6,489 bases of DNA. It comes from Candidatus Ruthturnera sp. GTDB taxonomy: Bacteria; Pseudomonadota; Gammaproteobacteria; PS1; Pseudothioglobaceae. The position numbers and the translations under genes were made by a program. Under the pieces are notes generated by a model. That model was not told the origin of the DNA. It did no database searches and saw nothing but the letters and a program-made list of their open reading frames with translations. Every line of letters begins with the position of its first letter. The first letter of the stretch is position 1. Location of the stretch: contig JABGOT010000159.1 in assembly GCA_018648985.1 (NCBI GenBank), positions 1-6,489 on the forward strand, in the 5' to 3' direction. This document shows, piece after piece, positions 1 to 6,087 of the stretch.

Positions 1-75
1 CGTCAATTAACGACTGCAATCAAAAGAGCTAGATTTTTAGCATTGATTCCTTACACTGACAAACACAAGAAATAG
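1..75 (+). CDS. rpsR: 30S ribosomal protein S18, C-terminal part (partial)
   Basis: The window opens inside the last 24 codons of ribosomal protein S18, ending in TAG at 73-75. The visible tail contains RQLTTAIKRARFLALIPYTD followed by KHKK. This closely matches the E. coli S18 C-terminus as recalled ([20 protein letters not shown] followed by RHQ). S18 is a small-subunit protein that sits on the 30S platform with S6. The stop codon lies 9 nt before the rplI start, and the rplI ribosome binding site overlaps this stop, so the two are co-transcribed as in the usual rpsF-rpsR-rplI arrangement. The 5' part of the gene is outside the window. Confidence 0.94.
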   Translation, partial: RQLTTAIKRARFLALIPYTDKHKK

Positions 76-78
76 GAG
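74..78 (+). promoter_or_regulatory. Strong Shine-Dalgarno site for rplI
   Basis: AGGAG at 74-78 lies 6 nt before the rplI ATG and overlaps the rpsR TAG stop. It is one of only two good Shine-Dalgarno sites in the window, and it fixes the rplI start. Confidence 0.85.
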
Positions 79-84
79 TTAATC

Positions 85-540
85 ATGCAAGTAATTTTAT
101 TAGAAAAAATTGGTAAATTAGGTAACTTAGGTGATTTGGCTAACGTTAAATCAGGCTATGCTCGTAACTTCTTAATTCCACAAGGTAAGGCTAAACCAGC
201 AACAACAGCTAACATGGCTGAGTTTGAAGCAATCAAGGCTGACTTACAAGCAAAAGAAGCGGCAGCTTCTAAAGAAGCACAGACTAAAGCAGATGCTATG
301 TCAGGTGTTGTTTGTACTATTAAAGCAAATGCAGGTGATGAAGGTAAACTGTTTGGCTCTATCGGCACAGCTGATATCGCAGCAAGTTTAGCAGCTAGTG
401 GCCATGAAGTTGAAAAACGTGATATCAATATGCCAGAAGCGATTCGCTTTGTTGGTGAATACGATATTAGTGTGACTTTACACGCTGATGTTAATGTTGA
501 TGTTAAGGTGGTAGTTGAGGCTTCAGAAGACGAAGAATAA
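85..540 (+). CDS. rplI: 50S ribosomal protein L9
   Basis: This is large-subunit protein L9, which binds 23S rRNA near the base of the L1 stalk and helps maintain the reading frame. It has 151 residues, close to the usual length of about 149. The N-terminal domain (residues 1-40) starts MQVILLEKIGKLG and fits the L9 family signature position by position: G13, G16, V21, G24-Y25, N28-F29-L30, G34, A36 and T40. A lysine- and alanine-rich segment (about 45-75) corresponds to the long connecting helix. The C-terminal domain follows, with an LFGSIGT segment near residues 89-95, and the protein ends in an acidic tail (EASEDEE). The ATG has a strong AGGAG at 6 nt, so the start is secure. The gene closes the rpsR-rplI unit and is followed by an intrinsic terminator. 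Confidence 0.97.
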   Translation: MQVILLEKIGKLGNLGDLANVKSGYARNFLIPQGKAKPATTANMAEFEAIKADLQAKEAAASKEAQTKADAMSGVVCTIKANAGDEGKLFGSIGTADIAASLAASGHEVEKRDINMPEAIRFVGEYDISVTLHADVNVDVKVVVEASEDEE

Positions 541-560
541 CTAACCTTTAAACTCAAAAA

Positions 561-616
561 TTGCGTTAAAATTAAAACCCTCGAGAGAGGGTTTTTTATT
601 ATCTAAAACAACGCAA
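561..616 (+). repeat. 7-bp inverted repeat enclosing the terminator and abutting the dnaB start
   Basis: TTGCGTT at 561-567 is the exact reverse complement of AACGCAA at 610-616. The right arm ends on the base immediately before the dnaB ATG at 617. In RNA the arms could form an outer stem around the terminator hairpin and cover the dnaB translation start region. The match is seen directly; any role is inference, and a 7-bp match over this distance could be chance. Confidence 0.4.
574..597 (+). terminator. Intrinsic terminator after rplI
   Basis: A perfect 9-bp stem pairs AAAACCCTC (574-582) with GAGGGTTTT (587-595) across a GAGA loop. The right arm runs into a six-T tract (592-597). This is a standard rho-independent terminator for the rpsR-rplI transcript. 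It ends only about 20 nt before the dnaB start, leaving almost no room for a separate dnaB promoter. Confidence 0.9.
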
Positions 617-2062
617 ATGGACATCGAAAACGCTAATATACCGCCAAATTCACTTGAATCAGAGCAATCTGTACTTGGTGGATTACTACTACACAACGAA
701 GCTTGGGAACAGGTGGCTGATGCCTTAACAGCTGATGATTTTTATAATGCCTCTCACCGACTTATTTTTAATGCCATTGCCTTGCTTTTAGAGCATGACA
801 GCCCTGCCGATATTCTTACGGTTAAAGAGCGATTAAAAAAAACAGGTGAAGAAGAATCAGTTGGTGGCTTTGCTTATCTTTCACAAATTGCTGAAAGCAC
901 ACCCAGCATATCTAATATTCAAACTTATGCAAAACACGTGCGCGAGCTTTCTGTTTATCGTCAGCTTATTATTGCCAGCCATGAAATTGCAGATACCGCT
1001 TATCGCCCAAAAGAGATTGAATTACAAGAGTTAATTGACCTATCTGAAAGAAAGATATTTAACATCGCCGAACAAATCACTCGCGGAAAACAGGATGTGG
1101 TTAATGTTAAAACCATTCTCAAAGATGTCACTAACCAAGTTCATGAATGGGTTGATAATACTGGATCAGTTACTGGTTTAGAAACTGGATTCACAGAGCT
1201 AGACAATATTACCTCAGGCTTGCAAAAAGGTGATTTGATTATTATTGCAGGTCGCCCTTCAATGGGTAAAACTGCTTTTGCTATGAATATTGTCGGCAAT
1301 GTCGCTATAGAGCAAAACAAACCTGTATTGGTGTTTTCACTAGAGATGCCGACTGAAGCACTAACACTGCGTATGATTTCTTCATTTGGTCGAATTGACA
1401 GCAAAAAAATACGCTCTGGCGACATGACAGAAACTGACTGGAATAGCTTTAATCATGCGGTTAGAGCACTAGAAAGTAACGATATTTTGATTGACGAAAC
1501 GCCATCGATCACCCCAACAGAGATTCGCGCAAAAGCGCGTCGAATTAAAAGACAATATCCTGAGTTATCACTAATTATGGTGGATTATCTTCAGCTAATG
1601 ACGGTACATGGCAAGAGTGAAAATAGAGTACAAGAAATATCTGAGATTTCTCGTTCACTTAAAGCTTTAGCCAAGGAAATCAACGTACCAGTGATTGCAT
1701 TATCTCAGCTTAATCGTGGTGTTGAGTCTCGACCTAAAGCTGGTAAGGGGCGTATGCCACAAATGTCTGATTTACGTGAATCAGGCTCTATTGAACAAGA
1801 TGCAGATATTATCGGTTTTGTTTATCGTGATGAGCAATACCATGACGACACTTATTCCAATCCAGAAGAAGTAGGCAAAGCTGACTTAAAAATCGCCAAA
1901 CATCGTAATGGTGAAACTGGAAAGATTGAGCTTGCATGGATTGGGCAATACACAACTTTTGAAAATTATACAAAAAACGATCAGTTTCCTCATGACTATA
2001 ATCAAAATCAGCCTGATCCGGATCAATTCCCACCTGATAATGACAGTATGACTTTAATGTAG
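617..2062 (+). CDS. dnaB: Replicative DNA helicase DnaB
   Basis: DnaB is the hexameric 5'-3' helicase that unwinds DNA at the replication fork and recruits primase. This protein has 481 residues. The N-terminal domain (about 8-110) opens PPNSLESEQSVLGGLLL and contains SVGGFAYL, as in E. coli DnaB. A linker is followed by the RecA-like ATPase domain (about 185-450), with Walker A GRPSMGKT at 212-219, Walker B LIMVDYLQL with D323, the SDLRESGSIEQDAD motif, and KHRNG, where R430 corresponds to the arginine finger. No intein interrupts the P-loop or other motifs. The N-terminus is about 24 residues shorter than that of E. coli. The last 30 or so residues form a Pro/Asp/Asn/Gln-rich tail with two DQFP copies (455-458, 469-472). 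There is no Shine-Dalgarno site before the ATG, and the rplI terminator lies just upstream. The alr gene follows after 9 nt, a common gammaproteobacterial pairing. Confidence 0.97.
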   Translation: MDIENANIPPNSLESEQSVLGGLLLHNEAWEQVADALTADDFYNASHRLIFNAIALLLEHDSPADILTVKERLKKTGEEESVGGFAYLSQIAESTPSISNIQTYAKHVRELSVYRQLIIASHEIADTAYRPKEIELQELIDLSERKIFNIAEQITRGKQDVVNVKTILKDVTNQVHEWVDNTGSVTGLETGFTELDNITSGLQKGDLIIIAGRPSMGKTAFAMNIVGNVAIEQNKPVLVFSLEMPTEALTLRMISSFGRIDSKKIRSGDMTETDWNSFNHAVRALESNDILIDETPSITPTEIRAKARRIKRQYPELSLIMVDYLQLMTVHGKSENRVQEISEISRSLKALAKEINVPVIALSQLNRGVESRPKAGKGRMPQMSDLRESGSIEQDADIIGFVYRDEQYHDDTYSNPEEVGKADLKIAKHRNGETGKIELAWIGQYTTFENYTKNDQFPHDYNQNQPDPDQFPPDNDSMTLM

Positions 2063-2071
2063 TTTTTTGGT

Positions 2072-3121
2072 ATGCGTGCTAAAGCTTTAATTTCACAATC
2101 AGCGTTAACTCATAATTTATCTATTGTTAAAAAACTAACGCCTGGCGCTAAAGTGGTGTCTATGATTAAGGCCAACGCTTATGGTCACCATCTAGATTGC
2201 ATTCATCCATTAATTAATAACTCAGATATGTTGGCTGTTAGTGAATTATCAGAAGCTATTAAATTACGAGCCATTACTGATCGCCCTATCTTGTTACTAT
2301 CGGGCATATTTTCAGAAGATGAACTGCAACAAGCGATTGATTTAGGTTGCCATATTGTTGTGCACCACACATCACAAATAGCCATTGTTAACAACACCCA
2401 GCAAATGGTTAATATTTGGCTTAAGATTGACACTGGCATGCATCGATTAGGCTTGTCTGCCAATGACTATAAAGAATGCTTGCCTTTGCTTAAGGACAAC
2501 CCTTTAGTGGAGGTTGCCTGCATCATGAGTCACTTTGCTTGTGCAGATGAAATTGAGCATCCTATGAACGAAGCTCAGCTTAACGATTTTCAGACGTTAA
2601 CAACCCAAACAGATGTTCGCTCTATGGCAAATTCTGCTGCGATTTTATCTCAAGCAGAAACAACCTTTGATTTTGTACGCCCCGGCATTATGCTTTATGG
2701 CGCCTCTCCGTTTAACACGCCTAGCGATCAACTCAAACCAGTAATGAAACTATCTGCACCCATCGTTTCAATAAAAACCCTACAAGCAGGTGAATCGGTC
2801 GGTTATGGTGCTACTTGGATAGCGAATATAGATACCACTATAGCTATTGTTGGTATCGGCTACGGGGATGGCTACCCTAGACACGCTAAAAATGGCACAC
2901 CAGTATTGATCAATGGTGTTTTATGCTCGCTGGTCGGTCGTGTATCGATGGATCTAATTTGTGTAGATATTGGTACAACAAAAGTCAATGTTGGTGATAA
3001 TGCCATTTTATGGGGCGATGATAAACTACGTGTTGAAACTGTTGCCACTTACAGTGGTACCATTTCTTATGAACTATTAACTGGTGTTAGCAGTCGTGTA
3101 GAGTTTGTACAGCATGCCTAG
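2072..3121 (+). CDS. alr: Alanine racemase (PLP-dependent)
   Basis: This cytoplasmic enzyme interconverts L- and D-alanine and so supplies D-alanine for peptidoglycan. It has 349 residues, slightly shorter than E. coli Alr (about 359). The N-terminal TIM-barrel domain carries the PLP Schiff-base lysine K33 in MIKANAYGH. It is followed by WLKIDTGMHRLG, MSHFACAD and MANSAAIL, the last being a cofactor-phosphate region. The C-terminal beta domain has the second catalytic base Y264 in GIGYGDGYPR, then GRVSMD (289-294) and the terminal TISYELLTGVSSRV element. All key residues are present, so the enzyme should be active. The start lies 9 nt after the dnaB stop with only a weak GG upstream, so translation probably depends on coupling. 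The 3' end overlaps cpdA by 8 nt. A separate catabolic racemase (DadX) is unlikely, because no dadA neighbour is seen and the dnaB-alr context fits the biosynthetic enzyme. Confidence 0.96.
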   Translation: MRAKALISQSALTHNLSIVKKLTPGAKVVSMIKANAYGHHLDCIHPLINNSDMLAVSELSEAIKLRAITDRPILLLSGIFSEDELQQAIDLGCHIVVHHTSQIAIVNNTQQMVNIWLKIDTGMHRLGLSANDYKECLPLLKDNPLVEVACIMSHFACADEIEHPMNEAQLNDFQTLTTQTDVRSMANSAAILSQAETTFDFVRPGIMLYGASPFNTPSDQLKPVMKLSAPIVSIKTLQAGESVGYGATWIANIDTTIAIVGIGYGDGYPRHAKNGTPVLINGVLCSLVGRVSMDLICVDIGTTKVNVGDNAILWGDDKLRVETVATYSGTISYELLTGVSSRVEFVQHA

Positions 3122-3812
3122 GTTAATCCAAATTAGCGATTGCCATATTGATGACCAGCCTATGGTCATGGGGGTTAATTCACAGGACAATCTTAAGAAA
3201 ATTATTCAACAAATCAGCCTTGTTGATTTTGACGCTTTATTAATTAGTGGCGATTTAACCCACAACGGAGGTATTAAATCTTACCAAATTTTAAAAGAGA
3301 TATTACTACCCATTAAAAAACCAATGTTTGTTATTGCTGGTAATCATGATAATGCTAACAACTTAAACCAATGCTTTAGTAAAAATTTATTCGAATCTTT
3401 TACATTGGGTAATTGGGAAATTATCACTATTGATTCTATACAAAGCAACAAAACCAGTGGATTGGTTACCCAGACAGCGCTTGAAAAACTAGATTTAATG
3501 CTTTTAAAATCTCAATCAGACAATATTATTGTTACTCTGCATCACCCTATTGTTCCCATGAATAGCAGTTGGGATGACGAACTATCACTGGAAAATCCAC
3601 AAGATTTATTCCAAGTTTTAGATCAACACTCCAAAATACATGCTGTTGTATTCGGACATGCGCACGAAGCAGCTGAATTTTCACACGTCAACTTCAATAT
3701 TATTTCATGCCCTTCTACCGCCCTACAGTTTAACCAAGAGCAGAGGGTTGGATATAATGAGTTTAATCTTAATAATAACGGCACGATTAACCATAAAACA
3801 CAATGGATTTAG
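3114..3812 (+). CDS. cpdA: CpdA-type 3',5'-cyclic-AMP phosphodiesterase (class III metallophosphoesterase)
   Basis: CpdA hydrolyses cAMP to 5'-AMP in the cytoplasm. This 232-residue protein carries the full calcineurin-like metal-binding set: SDCH (D9, H11), GDLT (D47), GNHD (N77, H78, D79), LHHP (H143/H144) and FGHAH (H182, H184). Beyond these general motifs it shares CpdA-specific stretches with E. coli CpdA as recalled: MGVNS near residue 20 (LGVNT in E. coli), an SWDDELSLEN segment, and PSTALQFN near the end (PSTCVQF in E. coli). The ATG at 3114 is preferred. The frame could also start at a TTG at 3105, adding three residues, but the homology begins after the ATG and a weak TAGAG lies about 10 nt upstream. 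The gene overlaps alr by 8 nt and the next gene by 10 nt. In E. coli, cpdA also neighbours a yqiB gene. Substrate specificity is inferred from family resemblance. Confidence 0.86.
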   Translation: MPRLIQISDCHIDDQPMVMGVNSQDNLKKIIQQISLVDFDALLISGDLTHNGGIKSYQILKEILLPIKKPMFVIAGNHDNANNLNQCFSKNLFESFTLGNWEIITIDSIQSNKTSGLVTQTALEKLDLMLLKSQSDNIIVTLHHPIVPMNSSWDDELSLENPQDLFQVLDQHSKIHAVVFGHAHEAAEFSHVNFNIISCPSTALQFNQEQRVGYNEFNLNNNGTINHKTQWI

Positions 3813-4258
3813 AATCTCAATATTTACACGATTTATATAATTCTAATCAGTCCAAAACATATAGTGATGTTGCACACCTATTTGAGTTGAATTATCAAAA
3901 AATACTCAAACTAATACCGCTACTTAAGCAGACTAATTACGACAGCATTATTCACCACGATCAGTTATCAGACCTGCATTTAATTATTGACCAACGATTT
4001 ACCCATACGGGTATTTACACATTAACACACATACTTAACGGCAATATTCGCAAACCTGATATTAAATTTAAAATCTATTTTGATGTGCAGTTGCTAGAGG
4101 TTATCTCTGTTTGCAATGAAACCACACTTAATAGCGATCATCCGTATTTAGCACAGTGCAGTGATATGAATATAAAATGGGAGTTAAATCTATTTATTGA
4201 AAGGTGGCTAGATTATTGTTTGGATAAATATCAAGGAAAATCATGGCAGACGCTGTAA
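3803..4258 (+). CDS. yqiB: DUF1249 / YqiB-like conserved protein of unknown function
   Basis: This 151-residue soluble protein has no signal peptide and no membrane segment. It resembles the gammaproteobacterial DUF1249 (YqiB) family: an N-terminal helix with NYQKILKLIP (about 29-38), a central part with YTLTHI, a beta segment KIYFDVQLLEVISV (compare the RLYHDARMAEV pattern of relatives), and a final helix ELNLFIERWLDYCL (compare LNRFLGEWL). No catalytic motif is visible and the biochemical role of the family is not known to me. The identity is supported by position: in E. coli yqiB is adjacent to cpdA, although there it precedes cpdA and here it follows. The start ATG lies inside the last codons of cpdA (10-nt overlap, no Shine-Dalgarno site), and the end overlaps the next gene by 16 nt, which indicates tight translational coupling. 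The family call is from recalled sequence patterns, not a search. Confidence 0.75.
   Translation: MDLESQYLHDLYNSNQSKTYSDVAHLFELNYQKILKLIPLLKQTNYDSIIHHDQLSDLHLIIDQRFTHTGIYTLTHILNGNIRKPDIKFKIYFDVQLLEVISVCNETTLNSDHPYLAQCSDMNIKWELNLFIERWLDYCLDKYQGKSWQTL
4233..4238 (+). promoter_or_regulatory. Shine-Dalgarno site for the 5'-nucleotidase gene
   Basis: AAGGAA at 4233-4238 lies 4 nt before the ATG at 4243, inside the 3' end of the DUF1249 gene. It supports this start and suggests the nucleotidase is translated well on its own, unlike its neighbours. Confidence 0.7.
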
Positions 4259-5145
4259 ACCCAAAAGCTGAAGGAAAACTGGTTGTTGCAATTTCATCGA
4301 GAGCTTTGTTTGACTTGGACGAATCACATCAGATATTTAAAGAACATGGCGTAGAGGCTTATGCTAAACACCAAGAAGAAAATGAAGATGTAATTTTAAA
4401 ACCTGGTGTTGGATTTACGCTGGTTAAAAAACTGTTAAATCTTAATACCAAGCAAAATCCAATTGATGTTATCTTACTCTCTCGCAACAGCGCCGATACC
4501 GGCTTGCGTATCTTTAATTCGATTGAGCACTATGGTCTTAACATCTCACGAGCAGCCTTTACCCGCGGTGAAAGTACACATACTTTGGTGGGTGCTTTTG
4601 AGGCAGATTTATTTTTATCAAGTAATTATCAAGATGTGCAAAAAGCATTAGAATCAGGCTTTGCAGCAGCCTCTATTGTTGGCTCTGGCTCAAATGATTC
4701 TCACGATACACAACTGCGTATTGCGTTTGATGGTGATGCGGTTATCTTCTCAGATGAAGCAGAAAAAATCTACCAAGAAAAAGGCATTGAGGCCTTTGAA
4801 GAAAATGAAAAAAATTCAGCCAATGTTGAACTTAAGGCAGGTCCTTTTAAATGCTTTTTGAAATCATTGCATAAAATCCAATCTGCTTTTCCTGTGGAAA
4901 ACAACCCTATTAGAACAGCCCTAGTGACAGCGCGCTCTGCCCCCTCACACAAACGCGTGATTCACACCATGCGTGAATGGGGTATTCGTATTGATGAATC
5001 TTTCTTTTTGGGCGGGCTGGATAAAGGTGTTTTTTTAAAAGAATTTGGCGCAGATATCTTTTTTGATGATCAGCATTCACATTGTGAATCTGCCTCTCAA
5101 TATGTGCCAACTGGGCATGTCCCAAGTGGAATTTCTAATTCGTGA
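4243..5145 (+). CDS. Cytosolic 5'-nucleotidase I-type protein (5_nucleotid/PF06189-like), duplicated HAD units
   Basis: This 300-residue cytoplasmic protein resembles the cN-I 5'-nucleotidase family, which dephosphorylates nucleoside monophosphates; vertebrate members prefer AMP. Family hallmarks are ISSRALFDLDESHQIF (17-32), KPGVGF, RIAFDGDAVIFSDE (159-172), VTARSAPSHKRVIHTM (228-243), FFLGGLDKG and DIFFDDQ (271-277). Residues about 13-140 and 158-298 align with each other along their length. The second unit has HAD-like motifs: D163-G-D165, T229 and D275-D276. At the equivalent places the first unit has S18-S-R20, S80 and S126-S127, so only the second unit looks catalytic. A good AAGGAA precedes the ATG. 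The gene overlaps the upstream gene by 16 nt and the downstream membrane protein gene by 4 nt (GTGA). Substrate choice cannot be read from the sequence; AMP is the best guess given cpdA upstream. Confidence 0.85.
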   Translation: MADAVNPKAEGKLVVAISSRALFDLDESHQIFKEHGVEAYAKHQEENEDVILKPGVGFTLVKKLLNLNTKQNPIDVILLSRNSADTGLRIFNSIEHYGLNISRAAFTRGESTHTLVGAFEADLFLSSNYQDVQKALESGFAAASIVGSGSNDSHDTQLRIAFDGDAVIFSDEAEKIYQEKGIEAFEENEKNSANVELKAGPFKCFLKSLHKIQSAFPVENNPIRTALVTARSAPSHKRVIHTMREWGIRIDESFFLGGLDKGVFLKEFGADIFFDDQHSHCESASQYVPTGHVPSGISNS

Positions 5146-6029
5146 AATTTGACACTAAAGCATTTTTTTCTAGCTCTGGTTCAACCGCTAAAATCATTCT
5201 TGCTACCGTTGTTCCTTATTTTTTATTAGCAGAGCTGTTATTGTATTTTGAGTTAATGCCTGTTATTGCTCAAATATTTACACCTTTTACTACTTTACTT
5301 AACTTACCACCAGAAGCGGCATTAGCTCTAGCATCTGGGGTGTTTCTTAATTTATATGCAGCCATTGCCTTTGCTGCGCCGTTAGGTCTAAGCGTCTACG
5401 ATTGGACAGTACTAGGTCTATTTCTTGGCGTACTTCACTCGATCCCTGTTGAATCAGCCATTATGAAAAAACTGGGTGTTGGCTGGATAAAATCAGTGAG
5501 TTTTAGGCTGGTTATGGCATTTGTGGTATTAACACCTTTGTTAATCATTCCAGCAGAGATATTATTTGAAAACCCTGGCGAGGTTACTAATGCTTTATAT
5601 CAAACAACTTCAATAATGCCTACAAATTTCACTGATTTTTTATTACAAAAAATTTATGAATCAATTTTACTTTCAATAGAAATTATTATTTTAGTTAGTC
5701 TGGTTATTTTTATCGTCACCCTAATCAAAGGACTAAGTCTCTTGCAAAAGTTTGATCATCATTTAAGTGCGATAATGGCTCTAATAACCGGTGTTTTAAT
5801 TGGCATTACTTATGGTGCTGGCGTCCTCTTAAAAGAGGCAAAATACATGAGCAAACAACAAGTAATCTCCGTATGTTACTTTTTAATGGTGGCTCACGCC
5901 ATTATTGAAGACACACTGCTGTTTGTATTTTTTGGAGCCGATGTCTTTCTACTTGTTAGCATTCGATTATTTTTTGCTACTATTGTATTTTTTATCATCT
6001 CTGTTTATTACAAAATAGGTCGGACTTAA
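5142..6029 (+). CDS. Polytopic inner-membrane protein, nucleoside-recognition (Gate)-type
   Basis: This 295-residue protein has about eight hydrophobic segments, roughly at residues 17-38, 58-80, 85-100, 119-141, 175-197, 209-230, 241-262 and 266-290. No signal peptide is apparent. The glycine/alanine-rich LASGVFLNLYAAIAFAAPLG (62-82) and the HAIIEDTLLFVFFGAD segment (252-267) resemble bacterial and archaeal membrane proteins annotated with the nucleoside-recognition Gate domain. That name is historical and most such proteins lack a proven substrate. The two halves form an internal repeat: H99...G112...VS...R122 matches H252...G265...VS...R275 at equal spacing. Translation starts at GTG 5142, overlapping the nucleotidase stop as GTGA. 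An in-frame TAA at 5136-5138 makes this the earliest possible start. With no strong Shine-Dalgarno site, it probably depends on ribosomes finishing the nucleotidase. A role in transport or sensing of nucleosides is inference from fold name and neighbour. Confidence 0.68.
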   Translation: MKFDTKAFFSSSGSTAKIILATVVPYFLLAELLLYFELMPVIAQIFTPFTTLLNLPPEAALALASGVFLNLYAAIAFAAPLGLSVYDWTVLGLFLGVLHSIPVESAIMKKLGVGWIKSVSFRLVMAFVVLTPLLIIPAEILFENPGEVTNALYQTTSIMPTNFTDFLLQKIYESILLSIEIIILVSLVIFIVTLIKGLSLLQKFDHHLSAIMALITGVLIGITYGAGVLLKEAKYMSKQQVISVCYFLMVAHAIIEDTLLFVFFGADVFLLVSIRLFFATIVFFIISVYYKIGRT

Positions 6030-6087
6030 ACGAGGTAAAGCCTTACAATTGTCGGTAAAATAACTTAACTATTTTTTTATAACAGCT

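Noticed and set aside
156..557. A 133-codon open frame on the minus strand across rplI
   Set aside because: It lies antisense to a certain L9 gene and its low-complexity Ser/Ala/Thr product follows from L9 codon use; it resembles no family I recognise and has no ribosome binding site.
1141..1425. Minus-strand open frame inside dnaB
   Set aside because: It is a shadow of the DnaB ATPase domain, without start signals or recognisable motifs.
1250..1930. Possible intein in DnaB, a frequent insertion host
   Set aside because: The Walker A, Walker B and arginine-finger regions are continuous and the protein has normal length.
4463..4861. Two short + strand open frames inside the nucleotidase gene
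   Set aside because: Both are out-of-frame readings of a well-supported coding region and the products are composition-biased with no family resemblance.
6044..6083. Possible promoter or hairpin before hisS (TATAAC at 6078-6083; TTAC at 6044-6047 with GTAA at 6055-6058; T-run at 6072-6078)
   Set aside because: No -35 element lies at a suitable distance, and a 4-bp stem is too weak for a terminator; the gap is short and the signals are within what AT-rich DNA gives by chance.
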